Shown here one piece after another: positions 17,067 to 25,714 of a stretch of DNA of 64,000 nt. A program made the position numbers and the translations under genes. Under the pieces are notes generated by a model. That model made no database searches. It saw nothing but the letters and a program-made list of their open reading frames with translations, and was not told the origin of the DNA. The DNA is from Nocardioides sp. WS12. GTDB taxonomy: Bacteria; Actinomycetota; Actinomycetes; Propionibacteriales; Nocardioidaceae. Where the stretch lies: contig NZ_CP053928.1 in the NCBI RefSeq assembly GCF_014108865.1, positions 4,154,001-4,218,000 on the forward strand, read 5' to 3'. Each line of letters opens with the position of its first letter. The stretch's first letter is position 1.

Positions 17067-18515
17067 TCAACTTCCCAGGGTGTTCGGGTCGCGCCACTGC
17101 CGCTCGAACGGCAGGCGCCAGGCGTACGGCGCGATGAGCTGGTGGATCTGGTTCGGTCCCCAACTGCCCTGGCGGTAGGGCCGGACGATCGGCGGGTTGT
17201 CGAGCAGCGGCTCGGAGACCTCCCACAACCGTTCGATGCCCTCTGCGGAGGTGAACAGCGTCTGGTCGCCGCGCGCGGCGTCGTAGATCAGGCGCTCGTA
17301 GGCCTCCAGGACGGAGCCGGCCCACGTGGTGTCGCCCATCGCGAACTGCATCGAGAGCTTGTCGAGCTTCATCCCCGGCCCGGGGCGCTTGCCGTAGAAC
17401 GACAGCGACATCTTCGCCTTGTCCGCGAGGTCGAAGGTCAGGTGGTCGGGGCCGTGCTCGCCGACGCCGGAGTTCTTCGGGAACATCGACTTCGGCGGCT
17501 CCTTGAAGGCGATGGAGATGATCCGCGCCCCCTCGGCCAGCCGCTTCCCGGTGCGCAAGTAGAACGGAACGCCGGCCCAGCGCCAGTTGTCGATGTAGCA
17601 CTTGAGCGCGATGAAGGTCTCGGTCTCCGACTCGGGCGCGACGCCCTTGATGTCGCGGTACCCCTGGTACTGACCGCGTACGACGTCCGCCGGGTCGATC
17701 GGCAACATCGACCGGAAGACCTTGTTCTTCTCCTCGTTGATCGCGTGCGGCGTGAGCGCCGTCGGCGGCTCGAGCGCGATGAACGCCAGCACCTGGAACA
17801 GGTGGGTGACCACCATGTCCTTGTAGGCGCCGGTCGACTCGTAGAAGTTCGCGCGCTGGTCGAGCCCGAGTTCCTCGGGGATGTCGATCTGGATGTGGTC
17901 GATGTTGTTGCGGTGCCAGATCGGCTCGAAGAGCCCGTTGGCGAACCGGAACGCGAGGATGTTCTGCGCCGCTTCCTTCCCGAGGAAGTGGTCGATCCGA
18001 TAGATCTGCGACTCGTCGAACGTCTTGTGCAGCTCCCCGTTGAGCTTCTTCGCACTGGCCAGGTCGACGCCGAACGGCTTCTCCATGATGATCCGGCTGC
18101 CACGCACCAGGTCGGCGTCCTCGAGGGTCTTCACCACCGCCAGCGCGGCCTTCGGCGGCACGCTGAGGTAGTGCAACCGGGTGCGATCGCCCGTGGCGCC
18201 ACCCTCCGCCTTCTCGACGGCGGCGCGCAGTCCCGCGGCCCCCTCGGCGCCCGGCGCCCAGTGCAGGCGCTTGGAGAACTCCGGCCACGCAGCCATGTCC
18301 CCGTCAGTACCGGAGAACTCCGTCGATGCCTCATGGGCGAACGCGACGAAGGACTCGGTGGTGTGCTCGTCGAGCGAGGTGCCGACGATCTGCAGGTCCG
18401 GAATGAGGCCGGTCTCGAACAGATGGAGGAGCCCGGGCAGGAGCTTGCGCCGCGCCAGGTCGCCCGTCGCGCCGAACAGCACGACCGTCACTGGATTCAT
18501 CGCCATGTCGTCCAT
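17067..18515 (-). CDS. zwf: Glucose-6-phosphate 1-dehydrogenase
   Basis: A 482-residue enzyme that oxidises glucose 6-phosphate to 6-phosphogluconolactone, producing NADPH. The dinucleotide motif is FGATGDLARRKLLPGL near the N-terminus. The substrate and catalytic region reads RIDHFLGKEAAQN, and EKPFG precedes it. ATG at 18515 has GGGAGG 4 nt upstream; the longer in-frame extension runs through an inverted-repeat element and is not coding. It is a lone gene here rather than part of a tkt-tal-zwf-opcA cluster, so it may be a second isozyme. It converges on the monooxygenase gene, 6 nt apart. Confidence 0.96.
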   Translation of the reverse strand: MDDMAMNPVTVVLFGATGDLARRKLLPGLLHLFETGLIPDLQIVGTSLDEHTTESFVAFAHEASTEFSGTDGDMAAWPEFSKRLHWAPGAEGAAGLRAAVEKAEGGATGDRTRLHYLSVPPKAALAVVKTLEDADLVRGSRIIMEKPFGVDLASAKKLNGELHKTFDESQIYRIDHFLGKEAAQNILAFRFANGLFEPIWHRNNIDHIQIDIPEELGLDQRANFYESTGAYKDMVVTHLFQVLAFIALEPPTALTPHAINEEKNKVFRSMLPIDPADVVRGQYQGYRDIKGVAPESETETFIALKCYIDNWRWAGVPFYLRTGKRLAEGARIISIAFKEPPKSMFPKNSGVGEHGPDHLTFDLADKAKMSLSFYGKRPGPGMKLDKLSMQFAMGDTTWAGSVLEAYERLIYDAARGDQTLFTSAEGIERLWEVSEPLLDNPPIVRPYRQGSWGPNQIHQLIAPYAWRLPFERQWRDPNTLGS

Positions 18516-18543
18516 CGTGCCTCCCGGATGTTTCGTGGACCTT

Positions 18544-18704
18544 AGCCTGCAGCCACCGATTTCCGGCGTAGCGAGCGTCTCCAGTCGGGTGTCCCGGCAA
18601 GGCGGAGTGCCGAAGGCGGGCCGGAGGCCCGTCGAGGTGCGACAACGCCGTCCGGGGCGCCCGAATGGGGGCGCGCAGTAGCCGGAGATCGGTGGCTGCA
18701 GGCT
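18544..18704. repeat. 161-bp element with 24-bp terminal inverted repeats
   Basis: Arms 18544-18567 and 18681-18704 match at 23 of 24 positions. Inside, 18576-18600 and about 18645-18668 also pair imperfectly, so the whole element can fold into one long hairpin. It sits between the bioQ-like stop and the zwf start, both minus strand. It could be a MITE-like or REP-derived mobile repeat, or a strong transcription end. No obvious target-site duplication flanks it and it encodes nothing convincing. Confidence 0.7.
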
Positions 18705-18720
18705 CAACGCCATCGAACCA

Positions 18721-19221
18721 TCACGCGGGCGAGCTGAGCCGGTGACGCAATCCGTCGAGGACCAGGCCCAGTCCGAGACTGAAGTCGTCGGCGTCGTCGC
18801 CCTCGTGGGAGAGGGTCAACCGGACCAACGTCCGCGCCCCGACGCGGGCCAGGTGAGCGTCCGCACCGCCCCGCTCGAGGGCCGCGCGCAGCGGACGTTC
18901 GAGCACCTCGGCGTCGTACCGGTGGACCTGGGCAATGAGGGCGGCGCCGTCGCGGTGGCGGCGCATGGCGTCGCGCAGTTCGAAACAGAGCAGGCTCAAC
19001 TCGGCATCCCACGCGACGATCTCGGCGGGGCGGCGTCCGCGGCGCAGGATTTCGTCGGAGACGGCGGCGTACAGGGCGGCCTTGTTCTCGAAGTGGTGGT
19101 AGAGCGCCCCCACCTGGATCCCGAGGTCGGCGGCGAGCTTGCGCATGGAGAGCGCGTCGAGCCCGACGTCGTCGAGGAACGCGATCGCGCGGTCCACGAT
19201 TTCTCCACGGCGATAGCCCAT
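18721..19221 (-). CDS. bioQ: BioQ-like TetR-family repressor of biotin genes
   Basis: A 166-residue TetR regulator with a clear helix-turn-helix: RGEIVDRAIAFLDDVGLDA, SMRKLAADLGIQVGALYHHF, NKAALYAAV. ATG at 19221 has AGGAGG 7 nt upstream. It is divergent from bioB, with a perfect TGAAC-N3-GTTCA palindrome between them. From memory, corynebacterial BioQ binds a TGAAC-N3-GTTAC site in front of biotin genes, so position, family and operator agree. The name is inference. It probably represses itself and bioBAFD; how biotin status is sensed is not visible. Confidence 0.8.
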   Translation of the reverse strand: MGYRRGEIVDRAIAFLDDVGLDALSMRKLAADLGIQVGALYHHFENKAALYAAVSDEILRRGRRPAEIVAWDAELSLLCFELRDAMRRHRDGAALIAQVHRYDAEVLERPLRAALERGGADAHLARVGARTLVRLTLSHEGDDADDFSLGLGLVLDGLRHRLSSPA

Positions 19222-19258
19222 GTGGCGCCTCCTGTCTTCTTCGCTTATCCTGACTACC

Positions 19259-19280
19259 TGAACAGTGTTCAACTTATCTT
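19259..19280 (+). promoter_or_regulatory. BioQ-type operator and bioB promoter
   Basis: TGAACAGTGTTCA (19259-19271) is a perfect 13-bp palindrome around a central G. The bioB -10 TATCTT lies at 19275-19280, so the operator fills the spacer of the bioB promoter. On the minus strand TTGAAC (19267-19272) can be the bioQ -35. One bound repressor would therefore block both directions. Confidence 0.75.
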
Positions 19281-19293
19281 GTCAAGGAGACCC

Positions 19294-20499
19294 ATGAGCG
19301 CGCAGTTCGACCAGTTGGCCACCCGGATCCTCGACGGTGGCGCTGCCACCGAGGCTGACGCGCTCGCCGTACTCCAGGCACCCGACTTCGAGTTGATGTC
19401 GATCGTCGCCGCCGCCGGCCGCCTGCGCCGCGAGCACTTCGGCAACCGGGTCAAGGTCAACTACCTGGTCAACCTCAAGTCCGGCCTGTGTCCCGAGAAC
19501 TGCAACTACTGTTCGCAGTCGATCGGTTCGGAAGCGCCGATCCTCAAGTACTCCTGGCTCTCCAAGGATGACGCGATCAAGCAGGCCGGCGCCGGCCTCA
19601 AGGGCGGCGCCTCCCGCGTGTGCATGGTCTCGTCGGGCCGTGGCCCCTCGAACCGCGACATCGACAAGGTCGTCGAGATGACCGAGGCCCTCAAGGAGGA
19701 GTACGACGGCGTCGAGGTCTGCGCCTGCCTCGGCCTCCTCAAGGACGGCCAGGCCGAGCGCCTCAAGGCCGCCGGTGTCGACGCCTACAACCACAACATC
19801 AACACCGCCGAGTCCAACCACGACAACATCGTCCAGACCCACACGTACGACGACCGCGTGGACACCATCGGCAAGGCGAAGTCCGCCGGCCTGTCGCCGT
19901 GCTCGGGCCTGATCGCCGGACTGGGCGAGACCGACGAGCAGCTCGTCGAGGCGCTCTTCGCCCTCAAGGAGCTCGGCTCGGACTCCATCCCGGTGAACTT
20001 CCTGATGCCCTTCGACGGCACCCCGTACGAGAACACCTGGGAGCTCTCCCCCACGCGCTGCGTGAAGATCCTCGCCATGGCGCGCTTCGTGTGCCCGGAC
20101 AAGGAGATCCGCATCGCCGGTGGCCGCGAGATGCACCTGCGCACCCTGCAGGCGACCGCATTGCACGTCGCCAACTCGATCTTCCTCGGCGACTACCTGA
20201 CCTCCGAAGGCCAGGACGCCAAGTCGGACCTGGAGATGATGCGCGACAACGGCTTCGTCATCCTCGGCCAGGAGAACGCCTTCAACGACGGCACGTTCGA
20301 CGACGTCTTCAACGCACCTTCCTCCGCTGCTGCGGCGCACGCGGTGGCGACCACGCCGTGTGGTTCGGCCACGACCGGATGCGGTTCGAGCTGCGGTGGC
20401 TGCGCGGCCGGGCTCTCGGACACCGCTGTCGTCGAGGACGACCACAAGCCGGTGATCCGCCAGCGCGGCGCCGGCACCGAGGTTCCGGCGAACGCCTGA
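19294..20499 (+). CDS. bioB: Biotin synthase with cysteine-rich C-terminal tail
   Basis: A 401-residue radical-SAM enzyme that inserts sulfur into dethiobiotin. The radical [4Fe-4S] motif is CPENCNYCSQS (CxxxCxxC). Other conserved parts include HNINT, GLGET and FLMPFDGTP. ATG at 19294 follows AAGGAGA. The catalytic core ends near residue 340. Beyond it is a 61-residue tail with four cysteines at 356, 363, 367 and 370 (C-x6-C-x3-C-x2-C, in TTGCGSSCGGCAAG), absent from the 346-residue E. coli enzyme. The tail might bind metal or help rebuild the auxiliary iron-sulfur cluster. First gene of bioBAFD under the BioQ box. Confidence 0.96.
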   Translation: MSAQFDQLATRILDGGAATEADALAVLQAPDFELMSIVAAAGRLRREHFGNRVKVNYLVNLKSGLCPENCNYCSQSIGSEAPILKYSWLSKDDAIKQAGAGLKGGASRVCMVSSGRGPSNRDIDKVVEMTEALKEEYDGVEVCACLGLLKDGQAERLKAAGVDAYNHNINTAESNHDNIVQTHTYDDRVDTIGKAKSAGLSPCSGLIAGLGETDEQLVEALFALKELGSDSIPVNFLMPFDGTPYENTWELSPTRCVKILAMARFVCPDKEIRIAGGREMHLRTLQATALHVANSIFLGDYLTSEGQDAKSDLEMMRDNGFVILGQENAFNDGTFDDVFNAPSSAAAAHAVATTPCGSATTGCGSSCGGCAAGLSDTAVVEDDHKPVIRQRGAGTEVPANA

Positions 20500-20508
20500 G
20501 TCGCCCGC

Positions 20509-21792
20509 ATGACTGCCCTGGCCGCCACCGAAACCCTCGCGTTCGATCGCGAGCACCTGTGGCATCCCTACACGTCGATGACCGAGCCGACGCCGGTGCG
20601 CCTGGTGACGGAGGCGTCCGGTGCGGTGCTCACGGTCGACGGTCGCGAGGTCGTCGACGGGATGTCGTCGTGGTGGTCGGCGATCCACGGCTACCGGCAC
20701 CCGGTGCTCGACGCTGCGGTCGTCGACCAGATCGGCTCGTTCTCGCACGTGATGTTCGGCGGGCTCACCCACGAGCCGGCCGTCGAACTCGGCAAGCGCC
20801 TCGTCTCGATCACTCCCGAACCGCTGCAGCGAGTGTTCCTCGCCGACTCCGGATCGGTCTCCGTCGAGGTCGCGATGAAGATGGTGCTGCAGTACCAGCG
20901 GGGCGTCGGGCGCCCCGACCGCACGCGGATGCTGACCGTCCTCGGCGGCTATCACGGCGACACCTTCGACTGCATGAGCGTCACCGACCCGGTCGGCGGC
21001 ATGCACTCGATGTGGGCCGGCCTGCTGCCGCAGCAGGTGTTCGCACCCCAGCCGCCTGCAGCCGACGCCACCGAGGCCGAGATCGCTGCCTGGGCAACGA
21101 CGCTGCGTCACATCGCTGACCAGCACCACCACGAACTGGCCGGGATCATCGTCGAACCGCTGCTGCAAGGCGCGGGCGGCATGCACCCCTACCCGGCCGC
21201 CTGCCTGCAGGTGTTCCGCGAGATCGCCGACGAGCACGGCCTGGTGCTGGTGTTCGACGAGATCGCCACCGGCTTCGGCCGCACCGGTCATCTGTTCGTC
21301 AGCGAACTGGTCACCCCCGACATCCTCTGCGTCGGCAAGGCGCTGACCGGCGGCTACCTGACCCTTGCCGCCGTCCTCACCACCGACGAGGTCGCGCGCG
21401 GCATCTCTGCCAGTGAGTCCGGTGTCGTCATGCACGGCCCCACGTTCATGGGCAATCCGCTCGCCTGCGCGGTTGCCACCGCGTCGATCGACCTGTTGTT
21501 GTCGCAGGACTGGGCGGGCACGGTCGAGCGAATCGGAACCCGCCTCGCCGCAGGCCTCGAGCCGCTGCGGGCGTTGCCGGGCGTGGTCGACGTACGCACC
21601 ATCGGCGCGGTCGGAGTGGTCCAGCTCGACCACCCCGTCGACGTCGCGGCGGCGACCGACGCCGCGATCGAGGCGGGCGTGTGGCTGCGGCCCTTCCGCG
21701 ACCTCGTCTACGCCATGCCGCCGTACGTCACCAGCGACGAGGAACTCGATCTCCTCATCGCCGGAATCGGAGCGGCGGTGCGTGCCGGATGA
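20509..21792 (+). CDS. bioA: Adenosylmethionine-8-amino-7-oxononanoate aminotransferase
   Basis: A 427-residue class III PLP aminotransferase. It converts 7-keto-8-aminopelargonate to 7,8-diaminopelargonate using SAM as amino donor. Signature stretches include HLWHPYTSM at the N-terminus, SSWWSAIHGYRHP, FDEIATGFGRTGHLF, and the PLP lysine in GKALTGGYLTLAAV. Length is typical. It starts 9 nt after the bioB stop, and its stop overlaps the bioF ATG (ATGA). Confidence 0.97.
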   Translation: MTALAATETLAFDREHLWHPYTSMTEPTPVRLVTEASGAVLTVDGREVVDGMSSWWSAIHGYRHPVLDAAVVDQIGSFSHVMFGGLTHEPAVELGKRLVSITPEPLQRVFLADSGSVSVEVAMKMVLQYQRGVGRPDRTRMLTVLGGYHGDTFDCMSVTDPVGGMHSMWAGLLPQQVFAPQPPAADATEAEIAAWATTLRHIADQHHHELAGIIVEPLLQGAGGMHPYPAACLQVFREIADEHGLVLVFDEIATGFGRTGHLFVSELVTPDILCVGKALTGGYLTLAAVLTTDEVARGISASESGVVMHGPTFMGNPLACAVATASIDLLLSQDWAGTVERIGTRLAAGLEPLRALPGVVDVRTIGAVGVVQLDHPVDVAAATDAAIEAGVWLRPFRDLVYAMPPYVTSDEELDLLIAGIGAAVRAG

Positions 21793-22916
21793 GCAAGTGG
21801 AGTGAATGGCTCGACGCCGAGGCGACGAGCCGCGAGGACGCGGGGCTGACCCGCCGGCTGCGCGCGCGGGCCTTCGACGACGCAACCATCGACCTCGCCG
21901 GCAACGACTACCTCGGTCTCGCCCGCGACCCCGCGGTCTGCCGCGCCGCAGCCGACGCCGCCCTGACCTGGGGCTCCGGCGCGAGCGCCTCGCGACTCGT
22001 GACCGGCACCCTGGCGGTGCACGCCGAACTCGAAGCCGAGTTGGCCGCCTATCTCGAACAGCCGGCTGCGCTGGTGTTCTCGACCGGGTATCACACCAAC
22101 CTCGCTGTTGTCACCGCGCTGGCCGACCGGACCACGCGAGTCATCTCTGACGCCCACATCCACGCCTCGCTCGTCGACGCCGTGCGGCTGTCGCGCGCGC
22201 AGTTGACGGTCGTGCCGCACAGCGACGTCGACGCCGTCCGCATCGCCCTGATTGCGGCCGAGGCGGCCGGCGAGCGGGCGATGGTGCTCGTCGAGTCGGT
22301 CTACTCCGTGCTCGGCGACGCCGCTCCGCTGGGCGAACTCGCCGCCCTGTGCGAGCTGTACGACGCCCTCCTCATCGCCGACGAAGCGCACGGCGTGGGC
22401 GTGCACGGGCCGGGACTCGTCGCCACGCTCGGACTCGCCGGACTCCCCCACGTCCTGGTCACCGCGACGCTGTCGAAGTCGCTGGGCAGTCAGGGCGGCG
22501 CGGTCCTCGGCTCCGCGGCGGTGCGCGAGCACCTGGTCAACCGGGCGCGTCCCTTCATCTTCGACACCGGCCTGGCTCCCGCGCCGACCGCCGGTGCGCT
22601 GGCCGCACTTCGGGAGATCGTCGCGCGCCCTGAACTGGGTCAGACCGTGCGGACCCGCGTTGCCGACCTGGCCGATGCCCTGGGTGTGGTCGCTCCGACC
22701 GGCGCCGTGCTGTCGGTCCCGATGTCCTCACCGCAGGCCGCTGTCGCCGCCCAGGCCGCCGCCCTGGAAGCCGGCCTGCGCGTCGGCTGCTTCCGTCCGC
22801 CGTCGGTCCCGGACGGGATCTCCCGGTTGCGGATCACGGCCAGCGCCGGCATCCCCGAGGAGGACTGGGCGCGCGCCGTCGCGACCCTGGTCGCCCTCGT
22901 GAAGGAACACCAGTGA
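21789..22916 (+). CDS. bioF: 8-amino-7-oxononanoate synthase
   Basis: A 375-residue PLP enzyme of the alpha-oxoamine synthase family. It condenses pimeloyl thioester with alanine in the first committed ring-building step of biotin synthesis. Visible signatures are LAGNDYLGLARDP near the N-terminus, FSTGYHTNLAVV, ADEAHGVGVHG and the PLP lysine in TATLSKSLGSQGG. ATG at 21789 overlaps the bioA stop; the in-frame upstream extension overlaps bioA and is not used. Confidence 0.96.
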   Translation: MSKWSEWLDAEATSREDAGLTRRLRARAFDDATIDLAGNDYLGLARDPAVCRAAADAALTWGSGASASRLVTGTLAVHAELEAELAAYLEQPAALVFSTGYHTNLAVVTALADRTTRVISDAHIHASLVDAVRLSRAQLTVVPHSDVDAVRIALIAAEAAGERAMVLVESVYSVLGDAAPLGELAALCELYDALLIADEAHGVGVHGPGLVATLGLAGLPHVLVTATLSKSLGSQGGAVLGSAAVREHLVNRARPFIFDTGLAPAPTAGALAALREIVARPELGQTVRTRVADLADALGVVAPTGAVLSVPMSSPQAAVAAQAAALEAGLRVGCFRPPSVPDGISRLRITASAGIPEEDWARAVATLVALVKEHQ

Positions 22917-23623
22917 CCCGAGTCGTCGTCGTCACCGGCACCGACACGGGAGTCGGCAAGACGGTCGCAACGGCCGCACTCGCAGCACGCGAGGCCGCGG
23001 CCGGACAGCGCGTGCTCGTCGTGAAGCCGGTGCAGACCGGGGTCGGCGGCACGGACCCGGATCCCCATGACACGGACACCGTCGCTGCGCTGAGCGGTGT
23101 GGAGGTGCTGGAGTTCGTCGCACTCGACGAGCCGCTCGCGCCCGACACCGCCGCCCGACGCCAGGGCGTGGCCATTCCGACCGTGCGCGAGCACGTTCTG
23201 CGCATTCGCGAGCTCCTGCCGTCGTACGACGTCGTGCTGGTCGAGGGCGCTGGCGGGCTCCTGGTCCGTATCGATGCCGAGGGCGGCACCTTGCTCGACA
23301 TCGCGCGCGACCTGACCTTCGCCCTGCGCCGCCGTACCGGCGACGTCGTCTCATCGCCCGTCGAGGTGTTCGTCGTGTGCCGGGCCGGTCTCGGCACCCT
23401 CAACCACACCGAGCTGACCGTCACCGCGCTGCGCGCCTGTCAGGTCGAGCCGGCCGGTCTCGTCATCGGATCGTGGCCGGACGCCCCCGCGCTGGCCGAG
23501 GAGTGCAACCGCACCGACCTCTCCCGCATCACCGGCGTCCCCGTGGTTGCCGTGATCCCCGAGAACTCCGGCTCCCTCCCCCAGTCGGCCTTCCTGGCCG
23601 CCGCGCCGTCCTGGTTCGCCTGA
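22913..23623 (+). CDS. bioD: ATP-dependent dethiobiotin synthetase
   Basis: A 236-residue ATPase that closes the ureido ring of dethiobiotin using CO2 and ATP. The P-loop is GTDTGVGKT (TGTDTGVGKTV at residues 8-18), followed by VVKPVQTG and VEGAGGLLV. GTG at 22913 overlaps the bioF stop (GTGA). It is the last gene of the biotin operon and converges on an amidase gene one base away, with no terminator visible between them. Confidence 0.96.
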   Translation: MTRVVVVTGTDTGVGKTVATAALAAREAAAGQRVLVVKPVQTGVGGTDPDPHDTDTVAALSGVEVLEFVALDEPLAPDTAARRQGVAIPTVREHVLRIRELLPSYDVVLVEGAGGLLVRIDAEGGTLLDIARDLTFALRRRTGDVVSSPVEVFVVCRAGLGTLNHTELTVTALRACQVEPAGLVIGSWPDAPALAEECNRTDLSRITGVPVVAVIPENSGSLPQSAFLAAAPSWFA

Positions 23624-23624
23624 C

Positions 23625-25046
23625 TCACCAGAGCGGCGGGTGGCGGTCCTTCCAGGGCGCTGCGGCCTCGACCTGCGCGGCGAGGGAGAGCAGCAGCTCC
23701 TCCTCGGCGGGACGTGCCGCGAGCATGATGCCGATCGGAAGGCCATCCGGCGTGTGGTGGAGCGGGAGCGAGATCGCGGGCATGCCGGTGACGTTCCACG
23801 CCGAGGTCCACGGCGTGAAGCGCTTCTGGGCCTCGAAGTCCGCGGCGGGGTCGGCGTCGTTGCGCAGCGCCCCGACGGCGAGCGGGGGCGTGGCCAGGGT
23901 CGGCGTCAGCACGATGTCGTACGGCGCCAGGGCGACCAACGCCTCGGCCGCGTACCGCCGCAACTGGCCGAGTGCCAGCCCGAACTCCGGCGCGGTGACG
24001 GCCGCTCCGCGGTCGCCGAGCCAGCGCGTCAGCGGCCGCAGCATGCCCTTCTTCTGGGCGTCCAGCGGAACCGTCGACAGTGCCGTGAGCACGGCCCAGC
24101 AGGTCTCGAAGACCGGCACGGCCTCCCGCGGCATCGGCACCTCGACACCTTCCACGGAGTGGCCGAGCGACGTCAGCAGCGTGATGGCCGACTGGTACGC
24201 GCGGCGCACGTCCGGGTGCACCTCGATGTCGGCGATCACCGGTTCGTCGAAGCACGCGATCCGCAGCCGCCCGGGCTCGCGCCCGACCGCGGACAGGAAG
24301 GTGCCGGACGGTTCGGGTGCCCACGACGGATCGCCGGCCCGGCGGCCAGCGAGGACATCGAGCATCGCGGCCGCATCCCCGACGGTGCGCGCGATCGGTC
24401 CGGAGACGGCGAGGCCGACCGGGTCGCCGTACATCGGGAAACCGCTGATCCGGCCGCGCGTGGGCTTGAGCCCGACCAGTCCGCAACAGGACGCCGGGAT
24501 CCGGATCGAGCCACCGCCGTCGGAGCCCTGCGCGACCGGGACCAGCCCGGCCGCGACGGCTGAGGCCGCACCGCCTGAGGATCCGCCGGCCATCCGGGTG
24601 ACGTCCCACGGCGTCACCGCAGGCGGCCGACCCTCGGGCTCGGTGTAGCAGGGCGACCCGAACTCGGGCGTGCTGGTCTTGCCGAGACTGACCATGCCCG
24701 CCGCCTCGATCGACAGCGTCACCGCGTCCGACACCTCGGGCACGTAACCAGCGAAGGCCGGCGAGCCGAACGACGTCGGCACCCCGCGAGTCAGGTTGAG
24801 GTCCTTGATCGCCGTTGGTACGCCGGCCAGCGGCGACGCCCCGTCACCCACCGGCCCGACGGCAGCGACCTCGCGGGCGCGCAGCCGCGCGGCATCGGGG
24901 TCACGAAAGGCGAACGCGCCGTCGACGTACTCCTGAGGGAGACGCGCGGCGCGTTCGAGGTAGTGCTCGGTGAGCTCGACGGGGCTGATCTCGCCGGAGC
25001 GGATCAACTCCCCCTGCTCGAGGGCGGTCAGGTCGTGGAGTTCCAC
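23625..25046 (-). CDS. Amidase-signature family hydrolase
   Basis: A 473-residue amidase-signature enzyme. The Ser-cisSer-Lys triad can be placed: Lys in PTAIKDLN, the glycine/serine-rich core GGSSGGAASAVAAG, and DGGGSIRIPAS with the nucleophile serine. Such enzymes hydrolyse amides including indoleacetamide, nicotinamide or 6-aminohexanoate oligomers; the substrate cannot be told here. It is not GatA by context, as gatB and gatC are absent. GTG at 25046 lies 6 nt after TAGGGT (25053-25058), so the mRNA is probably leaderless. Confidence 0.92.
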   Translation of the reverse strand: MELHDLTALEQGELIRSGEISPVELTEHYLERAARLPQEYVDGAFAFRDPDAARLRAREVAAVGPVGDGASPLAGVPTAIKDLNLTRGVPTSFGSPAFAGYVPEVSDAVTLSIEAAGMVSLGKTSTPEFGSPCYTEPEGRPPAVTPWDVTRMAGGSSGGAASAVAAGLVPVAQGSDGGGSIRIPASCCGLVGLKPTRGRISGFPMYGDPVGLAVSGPIARTVGDAAAMLDVLAGRRAGDPSWAPEPSGTFLSAVGREPGRLRIACFDEPVIADIEVHPDVRRAYQSAITLLTSLGHSVEGVEVPMPREAVPVFETCWAVLTALSTVPLDAQKKGMLRPLTRWLGDRGAAVTAPEFGLALGQLRRYAAEALVALAPYDIVLTPTLATPPLAVGALRNDADPAADFEAQKRFTPWTSAWNVTGMPAISLPLHHTPDGLPIGIMLAARPAEEELLLSLAAQVEAAAPWKDRHPPLW

Positions 25047-25082
25047 GCCCCGACCCTAGCCATCAAGGCGAATCCGTAGTGG

Positions 25083-25640
25083 TCAGGCTGCGGTGACGAC
25101 CGGGGTGAAGTCGACCAGGGTGCTCAGCGCACCGAGGAGCTTGGCCTGCACGTCGGCGTCGGTGCCCAGGTCGATACCGATCGCGGACTGCGAGACGGTG
25201 ACGTCCTCGACGACGACAGCACCGGCGATACCGGCGGAGCGAGCCGTGTCAGCGTGCGCCCACTTGCCGCCGTACGGCGTCGGGGTGGCGCCGACAACGC
25301 CGAACGGCTTGCCGACGATGGCACCGGCGCCGTACGGGCGCGACAGCCAGTCGATGGCGTTGTTGAGCACGGCCGGCATGGTGCCGTTGTACTCGGGGGT
25401 GACGGCGAGGACGCGGTCGGCGAGGGCGACGCGGTCACGGAGCGCAGCCGCGGTGGCGGGAGCCGAACCGGCGTCGAGGTCCTCGTTGTAGAACGGGACC
25501 TGGTCGAGGCCGTCGATGATGTCGACCTCGGTACCGGCGGGAGCCTGGTCGCGGAGGATCTCGGCGATCTGGCGGTTCACGGAATCGGCGCGGAGGCTTC
25601 CGACGAGGACGGCGACGCGGGTGTTCTTGGTGTCAGTCAT
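25083..25640 (-). CDS. NADPH-dependent FMN reductase family protein
   Basis: A 185-residue flavodoxin-fold protein with the FMN-phosphate loop GSLRADSVNR and the family hallmark TPEYNGTMPAVLNNAIDWLSRP. It probably reduces quinones, azo compounds or free flavin with NAD(P)H. ATG at 25640 was chosen; the longer frame upstream crosses an operator palindrome and is not coding. It is divergent from a TetR gene, with a perfect 22-bp palindrome only 7 nt before its start, so the TetR protein very likely controls it. Confidence 0.93.
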   Translation of the reverse strand: MTDTKNTRVAVLVGSLRADSVNRQIAEILRDQAPAGTEVDIIDGLDQVPFYNEDLDAGSAPATAAALRDRVALADRVLAVTPEYNGTMPAVLNNAIDWLSRPYGAGAIVGKPFGVVGATPTPYGGKWAHADTARSAGIAGAVVVEDVTVSQSAIGIDLGTDADVQAKLLGALSTLVDFTPVVTAA

Positions 25641-25647
25641 GTCGGTC

Positions 25648-25669
25648 GAAACGGACCACGGTCCGTTTC
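25648..25669. promoter_or_regulatory. 22-bp palindromic TetR operator
   Basis: Arms GAAACGGACC (25648-25657) and GGTCCGTTTC (25660-25669) flank a 2-nt centre with no mismatch. It lies between the divergent FMN reductase and TetR genes, close to the reductase start. Shape, length and position are those of a TetR-family operator. Confidence 0.75.
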
Positions 25670-25714
25670 TATTCCAGTGCCGCGAAAACTTTCGCCAACT
25701 AGGCTGAGGAAGCC

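Noticed and set aside
19282..21885. 867-codon minus-strand frame opposite bioB and bioA
   Set aside because: Low-complexity translation typical of the complement of high-GC genes; bioB and bioA are unambiguous on the plus strand.
23625..25046. gatA subunit of the Glu-tRNA-Gln amidotransferase
   Set aside because: It belongs to the same amidase-signature family, but there is no gatB or gatC nearby and the sequence lacks obvious GatA-specific segments; a general amidase is safer.
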